From positions 186,001 through 250,000 of the forward strand of contig JACGCN010000019.1 in assembly GCA_014905825.1 (NCBI GenBank): a DNA stretch of 64,000 bases, read 5' to 3'. The first letter of the stretch is position 1. Every line of letters starts with the position of its first letter. Of this stretch, positions 1 to 10,558 are shown in pieces. The stretch comes from Lyophyllum atratum. Its lineage: Eukaryota; Basidiomycota; Agaricomycetes; Agaricales; Lyophyllaceae. Under the pieces are notes generated by a model that made no database searches, had not been told where the DNA came from, and saw only the letters and a program-made list of their open reading frames with translations. Position numbers and translations under genes: made by a program.

Positions 1-677
1 AGAGCCATATAGTTCAATAATTCAAGCCATCGACTTCGGTATCATTCAGCATGCATGCAATGGAAGAGGACGGATAGACAAGTGGGTACGGGATGAAGAC
101 GTCCTGGACCTAATGGCGGGGGGAGAGGGGGTTACGATGTACCTATAGTATGGGATCACAGGAATACGCACGGCAGAGGGCCTAGCACCACTTTCGATAC
201 CATTATACCAAGTTCTCGGCCTTCTGCGCCGGGAAGAACGGGCATCTCAGCGATGGCCGAGCGTTGGAATGATTTGCTTACGGCGGACAAGAGATTCTGC
301 AGATCGTATATCTTGACTCAGGTCTGCCCCACCACATGTCAAAACTTCTATAGCGACTTCCATGTGGGTGTTCAGCATCACAGCAAAGCGCCTAGCCGTC
401 GATTTGTTCTGTCTATGGGGACGATAGCAAACCCGAGCGCCTTTGATAAGACACCATGATTTTACAATAGACAATAATAAACCTGCCATGAATGCCTGCT
501 ATCTATACTTCTATGCTGCCGAAGCGTGACATGAACCCAAGGTATGGCAGGGGAGCCTATAGGTATGACGGAAGTGATTCCTCGGTGGCAGATTGGTCGT
601 GGTCGAAATCAACCGACCCATCTGGTGGCTAAACTTGGGTCTACAGCAAGCAAAATACACCGCATAAAAACAATAGA
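1..677. other. Window edge, no gene seen
   Basis: This is the sequence 3' of the minus-strand WD40-like gene up to the window edge. Short open frames exist here on both strands, but none shows a domain, splice pattern or similarity to other genes in the window. I see no repeat or RNA gene. Confidence 0.5.
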
Positions 678-3600
678 TCATTGCGACGATTCCGTCAGGC
701 CGAAGGGTTCGTCAAAGGTTACGGCAGTCCCCAAGACCGAAGATTGACCTGTTGTCGAACGAGTGTGGTTTGGCAACATGCCAGTAGGTTCTGACGGGAA
801 TGGAAAATCGCGCCGCTCCTCATTGATTTGCTCAATAGACCAGATCTTGAGACCATCGTCATCCGCCGATGCAAACGCAGCCTCGGAGGGTGAGGAATGC
901 GGGCGCCAAGCAAAACATCGCACGCCATGATTAACCGCATGCGCTTCGATGCGCTGTACGAGGCGCGCCGTCTCTCGATCCCATATATGAATGTCACCCC
1001 CTTCGAAGAATTGAGTTGAGGAATGCGGAGGGCGACTCGAGAGACAAGAAGTGACTTACCAAGCGCCACGCACGCCATCATTTGATCTTGCTCTCCCACA
1101 AAACAACCATGGCCCGTTAGCTCCAACGACGGTTGCAGGCTGATCGTCGCAGGCTTAAGCTGATGCGGCCCACTCAACTGGGGCTGCAGAGTCCAAATAC
1201 GTGGAGATGGCTGCAAAGCATGATGATGACCAAAATTTCCGAAGATGCGTTGGGACGTCACGACGTACCCTATTTTTATGGCTTAACAAGACATAATAAC
1301 CATCCCGCACTGACGACAGGCTTCGGGCTAGACGGATATAACGGACATCGTCCAATACAGGATGACGGCTGCGGGGCATGTTAGGATCTTGATCGCAGTT
1401 AGTGTGACCAGCAGACCTTAGGTTTTTTCCGGACTGGGTATCGTACACTATAATGGCATGGATCCGTAAGCCATGCGGTCCAGGGTAAGGTAGCTACTCA
1501 CGAATAAACTGCTTCTCTGCCCTGCTGTTGCTAGGTAAGATCTCCTGGCGAGAATGCATGACGCGCCCAGCGACCAAGAGGAGACTGGTATTGGGTATGA
1601 CGGCTATATCCCGTAATAGAAGGTTATCAAACCGATATCTTGTGAGTACCTATAAGGGAAGTTAGCAAAAGTGCATGATCAGGTCTTGTTCAATACTAAC
1701 TTGACCTTGAACGCTCTGTCAAAGAGGTAATTCAGTTCATGAGCGCTATGAAGGCGCGATGACGTACTATTTTGAAGACGGTGCTTCGCTCGACAGATAA
1801 GAAGTCTAGGAAACCTCAGTCCTGGCATATGGCTGTTCGCTGGGAAGCTCACCGCATGACACCCATGCGACCGATTCTACCAAGTGAGGTCGCTTGACGC
1901 TGGACACCAAAACACACCTCTGTGATAACGGTTCTGATGTTATCAAAAGTTTCGATATTTTTGATCAGCCAAGTACCTCGTTCAAGATGTCTATGCTATG
2001 GTCAAGCCGAGCAAGTAGCCGGTCGCTCTTTGGCGACCTAAAGGAAAGCTCGTCATGCGCATTTTGTAAGGGTGCCGAAATGCAGACTCACCAGGAGACT
2101 TGTTTGCTAGTCCAACGTTGCTGGTGGCGGTAACGATAGATGATCGCATAATTCGACTGCTCAGAGTGGCGAGGCACTCAGTTAGGCCTCCGGCGACATC
2201 GGGATGACTCACGCTAGTCGTATAAACAATGGTCGTAGAATCCTTATCGTAGCTTTTACGAGAGGTTAGCCATGCCGCAAACACCCATAAGGCCCTTCAT
2301 ACCTCGTAGTCGCCAGGAACAAACCATCCGGTGAGTATTCAAGATCTTGCAAGACACCATGCTGATGCGGCAAAGAAAACAGAGGCACACTAGGAACAGA
2401 CAGAAGAAACGGAGACGTGTAGGTCTCCGTATACGCCGGCGTCGGGGTATGTGCTACAGTGACGGTGGGGGAGGTCACCGTGCTCGGAGATCCCTGTTTG
2501 AAGACGTTGGTGACCGACTTCAGGGACGACACCAATCTCGCACTATGCACCCACCGCGCAGGGGGCCGGGGTCGTTCTTGGGGCTCACCCCCCTGCGTCG
2601 GCGAACGAGGTGCTTGATTTTCGAGATCCGATGATCGGGGCTGCTCAGGCGCAGCATCCTGGCGGCCCAGCGCAGCCACCCTGTCGAGGAGATTCGTGAC
2701 AGGCAAGCGCGAAGAAATCATCGGGGGGATGATGTTGAACGACGAGCGTGTGGATCCGTCAGAGTGGTTGGAGAGGGAGCCGGTCCGGGAACGGCGGTGG
2801 TCGGCGAGGTTGGGGCGGCTCAGCTTGCTTTCGGAGAATTTCTTTTTCCACTCGTGGTCGCGTTTGATAAAGGGGCGCCATGGTGCGTTGGGGAGGAGGA
2901 GGGGCGCAACCCATTGTTCGTACCCGAACCATGCACCGATGGTGACGATGCCGAATGTGGTTATTGCTGTGGTGGCCCAGGTGACGTATTTGGTGTGGGA
3001 TGCTTGGTCGGAGGCGTGTGCGAACAGAGCTAGGCCGGCTGAGAAGGACATGATGGAAAGGGCGAGGAACACCGGGGCCGAAGCGTGAATCCAGATGGTG
3101 ATCCAGAGCGGCAGTCGTCGTCCTCGTGAGCCGCTGTAATGGCGCCCATGATTCAGTGAGAAGAAAGAAAGGAAGACAGGGCAAACATCCTCACTATGGT
3201 GTACGCTTCCATGCGACTGCTAACAGACTGTTGAGAGCTGCGCCAATGCTGAGGACCAAAGATCCGAACAAAAATGTATTCACTACGGAGAGAAATTGGA
3301 AATTCTTGGCATTATCGGCACTGGCGCGATCAACGGACATCTGTAGAGTAGTCACCGTCACGGCGGAGAAGAATGTCGCGACGGTGGACATGTTGAGCAC
3401 GATATCGGTGTCACGTCGCTGCTCGTATTGCATAGCTGGCATGCCTGTGAAACGACCATTGAAAGCAAGGTTCCGTACGGATTGGCGAGATCTTACCGTA
3501 GTCGTTGAAGAAGGTGAAGGCAGAGACCATGTTGCCCAGGTCGTCTCCCATCTCGTCCGCGAGGTCATGGATGTAGTAGCGCATGTAATCCGTGTCAAGA

Positions 3601-4554
3601 TTGTCTGTAGAGGGCTCAGTACGGAGTCGTTGGGAACTTGTTGCCGTAGCTGTTCGTACGAACCGCTGTACTCCTTCAGGCAAGAGGCACGATACTGGCA
3701 GGTAACTGATCAGTTCGTACTTCAAAGACGTTCATGACTAGTTCCCTACTCTGAGGTCCTTGCCGAAGAAGCCCATGAGCGACTTCACCTTGACGCTCTC
3801 GTCCTGGGGCAGTGGTATGTAAGTCGACGCTGCTTAGCCTCGGGAGGAGACTCACAGTGTACTCCCTGAACTCATTGAGTCGTTCCCGGAAGTTCTCGCA
3901 GGCCGTCGCGACTCCCTCGAGCCAGAAGGGGAAGGATTCGACCCCAGCGGCAGAGTTAGCATTATCTGTAGGTCCAGGCTCCGGAAGTAACGGCGAAAGG
4001 TGTGCGGCATTATCATAGAACTTCGAAAGGAGGTTCTCCAGCCCTTCTCGAACGTCTTTGGCGGCGAGAATCAAGGCATAGGATCGTCCCAACTGACGAC
4101 ACTCGCTGAGAAAAAGGCCGAGCTTGGAGTCGTTGACCAAGCTTGATCAAGTTCATAAGATCGTGTGCTCACCTGATGGAGAAGAGCTGAAATATGCCTG
4201 TCAATGCGGTTAACATAAAACATGAAAGAAACGGGGAAAGGACAAACTTTTTGAAGCGGATGTAGCTATCTGCAATCGCCTGATGTGTATGCGGATCTTC
4301 TTGATAGGGTTCCGTATCATGGTCTTCTAGAGTGAAGTGACCAGCTGGAAGTACAGTCATATCAAAAACATCTGCGCGATCTCGACAAAACTAAACGAAC
4401 ATCTGTTTCTCGGCTGATCATTCCCACGAAAAGTTTGCCCTGGTGAATGGGTCTGAATGGGTGCTGTGGAGGCGTCCTGGTAGATGATCTGTAGCACACG
4501 CAATAGCGTAAGTTCTCCCGGATAGAATCGCTGGTGTGTTGACGTACTTCTCAT
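678..4554 (-). CDS. Membrane-anchored WD40-like protein, copy A (spliced)
   Basis: Multi-exon gene read leftwards. The first half has an acidic/charged N-terminus, an exon starting with residues MVNDSKLGLF, and hydrophobic segments around 3200-3480 (STVATFFSAVTVTT, then FGSLVLSIGAALNS) and 2900-3080 (VFLALSIMSFSAG, then ITTFGIVTIGAW), so about four membrane helices. A Ser/Pro/Arg-rich linker leads to HGVLQDLEYSPDG, and small exons then encode blade-like pieces such as HPVLDDVRYIRLA, IWTLQPQLSG and FASADDDGLKIWSI, typical of a degenerate WD40 propeller. Order, exon sizes and many residues match the gene at 10559-14394, so the two are paralogs. I chose the ATG at 4554 because it is the most upstream start that keeps the exon order; this is uncertain. 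Exact intron limits in the 700-2300 part are not resolved. The function is not known to me; a membrane-tethered beta-propeller is inferred. Confidence 0.6.
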
Positions 4555-5066
4555 AATGGTTCTGGGGGAGAAAAGCAGGGATGCTGAGCGGATGGAGGGG
4601 TTATAAGACGTGCGGCACGATGATAAGCGCTCAGGTCCCGAAACAGTTCTGCTGTTGCCATATCATAGTTCTCATGTCACCAAATGGCGTACAACGAGCT
4701 CGAGCGCTTGTGCACAACTCTGACGAATTTTTATGGTCTAGAGTCGGAGAACACAGATAATGCACATGCAAGGAATTCGAAGACTTCCAGTCGAGGCGAG
4801 CCTCAGTTCTGGAACCAGGGGATCCGAGGTGCAGAACTCGGAGTTGAACATCAGAATTCAGTTGCACCAAGCGCTGAGAGAATGCCACACGTTTCGGGCC
4901 AGGTGAAGGCACAACGCAAGTTGGATGCCTCCGTTGTTGGATCATGTTTGTTTATGATACCTTTGATCTGTAGGCTATTTTTCTAACTCGCGATGAAGCG
5001 ACTTCCTTCTGTTGAGCAGTGCACCGGGTATTCGGGGCAGCGGAGCGAGACGGAGAGGTGAGACTA

Positions 5067-5146
5067 AATAATAAAGAAGGTAGAACCTCAGTGAATGTAG
5101 AATGCACTGGATATATTGAGTATACCTGAATAATAAAGAAGGTAGA
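5067..5146. repeat. Short direct repeat AATAATAAAGAAGGTAGA, two copies
   Basis: Identical 18-base units lie at 5067-5084 and 5129-5146. They are interleaved with a second repeat pair (5085-5109 and 5196-5220), so a segment of about 45 bases appears to have been copied and then separated. Confidence 0.7.
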
Positions 5147-5194
5147 TTACGAGGTATCAGTATTAGATAGTGAGTGAAATATATATGGGACTTA

Positions 5195-5225
5195 CACCTC
5201 AGTGAATGTAGAATGCACTGAGGTG
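5195..5225. repeat. Perfect inverted repeat (10-bp arms)
   Basis: Arms CACCTCAGTG (5195-5204) and CACTGAGGTG (5216-5225) flank an 11-base spacer. The inner 25 bases also occur at 5085-5109, but there the outer bases that complete the palindrome are missing. It could be a transposon footprint, a protein-binding palindrome, or chance. Confidence 0.6.
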
Positions 5226-5987
5226 TGGATCATGATGGGCAAAATCGGAGAGAAAACATGTATCTTATGTAAGTATCCAAATTAGGTAACGGTGGTATCA
5301 CTTTGCTCAACACCTTCCCCCTCACAACGTAACGCGCTCGGTGGATCAGGAACCTCTGCTTTGGCTGGCGCGCGCTGGCAAGAACGATGTATTTGGAGAT
5401 GGACAGCGCAAGATCGAGCTTACGGCTTACTTTGATACTTAGATCGACCTGACACGGATAATGCTACTACTAGGTCGTCGTCGGTTCCTTGTGACGTCAT
5501 GGTCCATTCTTCAGTATATATACTAAAGAGCAGAGATGGTATCGGTTTTATACCACATTGTACAACCCGTCACACCCCCCCCCTCTCATCTTACAATTTG
5601 TACATCTAGTCCTCTATAGCTATATGCAAGGGTGCCTAGACAATGGTGATAGTGCGAACAAGGTCAGATTCCGCTGTATCTCCCAAACAAGCTTGATTCA
5701 GCTGCATATAACCAGCCTTTTCAGATACTCAAATGTCTTAGTCTATCGATGCCTGGCAAGAGCTGCCCAATACGACTCTGAGTCTGACTCTGAGGACGCG
5801 ACGCGATCGACAGTCGCGATCACGTGACATTGTCGCGACTTGTGCAGGCACGGTTTCGCACGGTTGAAGAGATCATTTGAACCACATCGTAGAACTTGTC
5901 CTTGATGCTCGTCGACATGGTCGTCTCCAGCACCCCAGCGAAGCAGCCACGGCCAACCCCATTCACGCCAAAACGCCTCTCTCTGCA

Positions 5988-8900
5988 ATGTCTTCAACAT
6001 CTTCAACCTCATCCAATGCAACGACCTCCTCCGACCTCTCTGCACGCCTTGCCCGAACAACCCCCAACCTACTCTCCTCAACACACAAGAAATACAAAGC
6101 ATCTATATCATCGGAATCTCGCACGAGAGCGTTTACCAAGTCGAACGTAAACAGACCTCCCCTTGCTCCTGTACCTGGGACACCCTCCCGACCACGGACA
6201 CCCTCTCGACCACGAACACCGGGCACGCCAAATCGTAAGGGCGCCGAAAGCCCATCGCTGATGCCCAGCGCTAGCGAAATGGATGTCAGCAACGTTGATC
6301 CCGAAGAAGTCTTGGTCGATTTCCAGAGCGTCGAGCCTGGCGATATCTCTGGCGAGATCGACGAAGCGTGGTTAAGAGCCGCAACTCACGATCACGGCAA
6401 AGAAGATAAAGTAATGGTATCAATAAGGTCAGCTCTCTTCGATACTCTTCCACAATAGTATCCTCAACATGGACTTTAGAATCCGACCCACAGACGGCAC
6501 CTCAGCATGGACCCCCACTTCCTCAACCAACACTCTCAAACTAGACCCCGCCTACGCCAAATCCTCCACCGCCCCCGCCCAGAGCTTCAACTTCGACTCC
6601 ATCCTCACCGGCACGCCCAACAAGCCCATCTACAGCACCGTCGCCCGCTCCCACGTGCACGCCGCCATGGAAGGGTTCAACGCCGTCATCTTCGCGTACG
6701 GCCAAACCGCCTCCGGCAAAACGTTCACACTCAGCGGGGACGACGCCGAACCAGGCATAATCCCGCGCGCGATGAAGGACGTGTTCGCGTTCATCCGGAG
6801 GACGCCTGAAAGGGAGTACCTGCTAAGATGCTCGTACTTGGAGATCTACAACGAGTCCATCCACGACCTCCTCGCGCCCCCATCGAGTGCAGCGAAGAAC
6901 CCCGTACAGATTCAAGGCGGAGGCGGGAGCGAGATTATCCTCACGCCACTGCGCGAGGAAGTCGTCACGAGTCTGAAGGGCGTGAAGGAGGTGTTGAGAA
7001 GGGGCGAGGGGAACCGGAGGACCGCGTGCACGGACTGGAACGAGCGGAGTAGCAGGAGTCATAGTGTTTTCCGCATGGTCATCGAGAGTCGGGAACGGGG
7101 CAGCGGGGGCCGCGACGACGATGATGAGGAGGAGGTGCCGCTTCCTAGCAATGGGCGGCATACACCCGGGCCTGGGAGGAATACACCTGGGCCGCGATCG
7201 CAGACGCCGGGGCTGGGGAGGTCGCAGACGCCAGGGCCCGGTGGTCCGAGGCTGCAAGCTCGGGGTGGCAGGAGCGTGCAGACGTCCGTTTTGGTGAGTT
7301 CCACATTTCACGTTCTTGACGGCGTGCGCATGCTGAGGATGCTTCTCTGCAGAGTCTCATTGATCTGGCTGGATCGGAAAAAGCCACGTCCGATAAGGAC
7401 CGAACGAGGGAAGGGAAGTACATCAACACTAGGTATGCCATGGCTTCCCCCGCCTTCTGAATATACTGATTCTTCTGATTGTACAGCTTGCTCACTCTGG
7501 GTAGCGTCATCGGCACCCTGGCAGACAATGCAGCCAAGCACAAGACGTAAGTCCCCCTCGTATATTCATGGTCATTACGATTCACAGGCCCAAATGAACA
7601 GCGACCACGTCCCGTACCGCAACTCCAAGTTGACACGCATGCTGCAGCCCTCCCTATCGGGAAACGCACGCATCAGCGTCATCTGCACTATCAACCCCGA
7701 TCCTGGTGCGGTCTCTGAGAGTATGAGCACCCTGCTGTTCGCGAAGCGGATCAAGAACGTTCAGGTCCGTATTCTCCCTCTCCATTTGCGAGACAGTTTT
7801 TGATACTGACTGTTACCTGTGCAGCTGAATGCGCAGAAGAAGGAGATCGTGGATACGGACGCGCTTATCGAGCGATACAGGAAGGAGATCGAGGATCTCA
7901 AGAACAGGCTCGCAGAGCGCGAGGCGGAGGCGCCCATACGGAATCGGAGGCTCTCGGCTCGTGAGGTGCGCATTTTCCCTTCCTTCGCTTCCTTTTCCCT
8001 CGTCGTATCTGACTATGTTGGGGCCGTGTACAGCAAGTGGACGAGTCGAAGGCGATGAAGGATCTGAACACGCGGATCCAGCAGCTGACGAAGCTGATAT
8101 TGACGAGTCAGACGGTGGATGAGATGAAGGGGGATGAGAGTAGGCCGGGGAGTCCTGTTAAGGTTGATTTTGACATGTCTCCGTATCAGGTGTGTGTTCG
8201 GGTCTGGGTCCGGGCCCCGTTTTCTTTGTGTTGACTTTGGTCGCAGCTTCAGCAGGAGCTCCTCTCTGCGCGTCTGCAGCTCGACTCGCAGGCGACGCAG
8301 ATTCTCTCCCTCGAGGCGGCTTTGGATGCGCGCCCGCCGCTGCCGGCGAGTGCGCCGGAGAATGAGAAGGACAGGCTGATCCAGGAGCAGGGCAAGACGA
8401 TCCGGGAGCTGGAGATCGTGGTGCGCGGGTATGAAGATAACCTTGGGGAGCCGCTGCGTGCTGTGCGGGAGGACGTGGAGAATGAGTGGAAGGACAAGGT
8501 GGAGGAGGAGGTGAGGAAAAGGGAGGAGAAGGAGAGGTGGGCGGATGAGCTGGTGAAGCAGCTCGAGAAGGAGAGGAAGGTACGTGGTCTTGTTCTTCCA
8601 TGTTTTAGGTTTCTGAGACTGAATGGGCGGTTTTTTGGTTTGGTTAGGTGAGGCAGACGTTGGAGGAGGAGAGGAGGGCCCTTGCGGCGTTTGTGAGCAA
8701 GTTTGATTCGTTGGGGCTTGGGATCACGATGCCGGCGTCGTCTGCGACGTCGAAGTTGAAGCCGCCCATGCCGTCTATCGGCGGTGCGTCTGCGGCGTTT
8801 GCGGAGCGCCGGGCGGGGCTTGGGTTGCTCGCTGCGAATGACCAGCAGCTCCCATCGCTGGTGGAGTCGCCGATCCGCATGGATATGACGGGGAGCAGCG

Positions 8901-9121
8901 TGAAGCAGCACCAGATTATGATGGAGCAGATGCCGGAGGAGGAGTGGAGCGATGTGAGCTTTGAGCAGCATGATGGTGGTGGGCCCGGGGAGGTGCTGGA
9001 GAGGGAGAAGGAGAAGGAGAAGATGTTTGGGGTTGGGTTTGGAGGGAAGGGGGTGCTGGGTTCGGGTAGGGTTGTGTTGGGTGATAAGGAGAATGTGGCG
9101 CCTGTTGGTGTGAGGGCATGA
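5988..9121 (+). CDS. Kinesin motor protein, kinesin-7/CENP-E- or Kip2-like
   Basis: Plus-strand, multi-exon kinesin heavy chain that would move along microtubules using ATP. After a Ser/Thr/Pro-rich head (TPSRPRTPSRPRTPGTP) the motor domain begins at KVMVSIR/IRP, joined across an intron at 6428-6479. It has the P-loop GQTASGKT, switch I NERSSRSHS, switch II DLAGSE (after the intron near 7294-7352) and the neck-proximal VPYRNSKLTRMLQPSL. Between switch I and II the protein carries an unusual low-complexity insert of roughly 70 residues rich in acidic residues and TPGP repeats. The C-terminal half is charged and coiled-coil-like (DALIERYRKEIEDLKNRLAE; WKDKVEEEVRKREEKERW) and ends with a KEN-box-like DKENVAP. 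The first in-frame ATG is at 5988. The motor near the N-terminus with a coiled-coil tail suggests kinesin-7; the exact subfamily needs a tree. Confidence 0.9.
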
Positions 9122-9124
9122 AGA

Positions 9125-9324
9125 GGGGCCTCCTGTTCAACCTCGCGCGGGACGTTCGAGGTTGAATGATGTTCGACACATGAGGTGATGGCGTGCTGAA
9201 TAGTGGGAGGGGGGTGGGGGGCGCCATATCGGTGGGGCGCGGCCGGGAGGTCTTGGGAGGTGGGGCCTCCTGTTCGACCTGGCGCTGGCCGATCGAGGTT
9301 CGATGATACTTCGACATATGGATG
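9125..9324. repeat. Direct duplication of about 63 bp, two copies
   Basis: Copies at 9125-9187 and 9262-9324 both begin GGGGCCTCCTGTTC and continue with matching GTTCGA-type motifs and TTCGACA towards the end, with scattered substitutions. They sit directly after the kinesin stop codon and are separated by a G-rich stretch. Confidence 0.7.
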
Positions 9325-9878
9325 AGTCCTGCGTCACATTCTTTGTTCCGTTTCCTGCATCCTATATCCCTATCCACATTTTTCATTTTGATCTACTCTT
9401 GTCTTCTTCTATTCCCTCTATCTCTACTCCTCTCTCTCTGCCTCGGATGTTCATCGTGTTTTGTGCCCTGTACCCAAATGTCTCGCAATGTTTTCACTGG
9501 ATTCACAAAGTTTCTGTCAGCGGACGTTCCTTGATCTGGCACACGAGGCCTTCTATTCATTAAGCCGCGCATGCTGTTCGGGTCCCATCTGAATTCGCCA
9601 CGGTGCCGGGAATCCCTGATCACCTTTTCCGGGGACAAGACTGCCGGCATTTCATATCCATCCGGACGGGCGCAATGCATTCGGGCGTCTCTGCAACTTC
9701 CATATTTTGCCACCTCAAGAACGAAACTCAGTGCGTAGTTTTCCTTCCTTTCTACCTACTGATTCTACCGCATTCTACAGAGTTACAAGCATGTCTTACT
9801 TTCGAATTCTGGGAGATTCAAAGCGCTTGTCAAGAATATACTTGCTAGGATTACGGCGCTTATCTGCTTTCATCGATC

Positions 9879-10045
9879 GCGGATAAGGGAAGCGCCTAAA
9901 AGGCTTCTCTCACGATCGTCTTCAGGGAGTAGTGAATGGCATCCAGACGCCGTTTGCGGATAAGGGAAGCGCCTGAAAGGCTTCTCTCACGATCGTCTTC
10001 AAGGAGTGTGGCTTGTCTTTGTGAGTATGGCATCCAGCCGCCGAT
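9879..10045. repeat. Tandem duplication of about 77-90 bp
   Basis: Unit 1 (9879-9955) and unit 2 (9956-10045) both start GCGGATAAGGGAAGCGCCT and share CTTCTCTCACGATCGTCTTC. Both continue into GGCATCCAG, unit 2 having about 15 extra bases before it. The few differences suggest a fairly recent duplication. Confidence 0.8.
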
Positions 10046-10046
10046 G

Positions 10047-10434
10047 CCCCCTCATGTTGTGCCGGTTTACTCTTGAAGAGCTTCCCTGTCAAATTCAACA
10101 TTACACTTGTCATGCCGGCTATGCAGACTCTGTGCATTATCTTCCTGTTCTGCACGATCTTATATGTTCAGGGCGTATAACAAACTGTGAAGGCCCAGAA
10201 AAATGTCGATGCGCTAACTTCATCGAATCTTATTCTGCACGGCTGAGGGCTGACTTGCCCCTTCGGATTCAGCACCCGATCACATAACTTGGCTCCCTCG
10301 TGTTGTGCCTGCTCACTCTCGAAGCGCTTCCCTGTCGACCTCAATATTCTAAGTATGTCTCAGGCAGTTTGACACGTTTTGCGGGCGTTGTGCTTGTCAT
10401 TCTGCATGATCTTCTATTTGCAGAACCTATAACA
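10047..10434. repeat. Diverged direct repeat of about 140 bp, two copies
   Basis: Copy 1 (10047-10182) and copy 2 (10294-10434) share the order CCCTCRTGTTGTGCC, CACTCT/TACTCT, CGCTTCCCTGTC, TTCTGCAYGATCTT and a closing CTATAACA/GTATAACA. The copies are clearly diverged, so this duplication is older than the one just upstream. Confidence 0.6.
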
Positions 10435-10558
10435 GCCTCCCATCATCTCTTAAGTTGATCGAACTCGGAACTCTTCTACATACGTGCACTAATGGCAGGT
10501 GAGTCTGGTCTCGTCATTTCGTTCCCAGAGGTAAATACTGATTCGCCTTTCAGCTCGA

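Larger units (their letters stand above)
4555..5987. other. Intergenic region between WD40-like copy A and kinesin
   Basis: This is the spacer between two divergently transcribed genes, so it should hold both promoters. It contains two short direct repeats, a small perfect palindrome (listed separately) and a TATATATA tract near 5514, about 470 bases before the kinesin start. No coding gene could be supported. Confidence 0.5.
9122..10558. other. Repeat-bearing spacer 3' of kinesin
   Basis: No coding gene is supported here. The spacer is built largely from three separate direct duplications, listed individually. It must also hold the kinesin terminator and the promoter of the following WD40-like gene. 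Confidence 0.6.

Noticed and set aside
2347..3737. Several plus-strand open frames rich in Arg, Gly and Cys
   Set aside because: They are antisense to the membrane and linker exons of WD40-like copy A and have no independent support.
6507..9386. Arg/Pro/Ser-rich open frames on both strands over the kinesin
   Set aside because: They are other-frame readings of GC-rich kinesin exons, with compositions typical of shadow frames.
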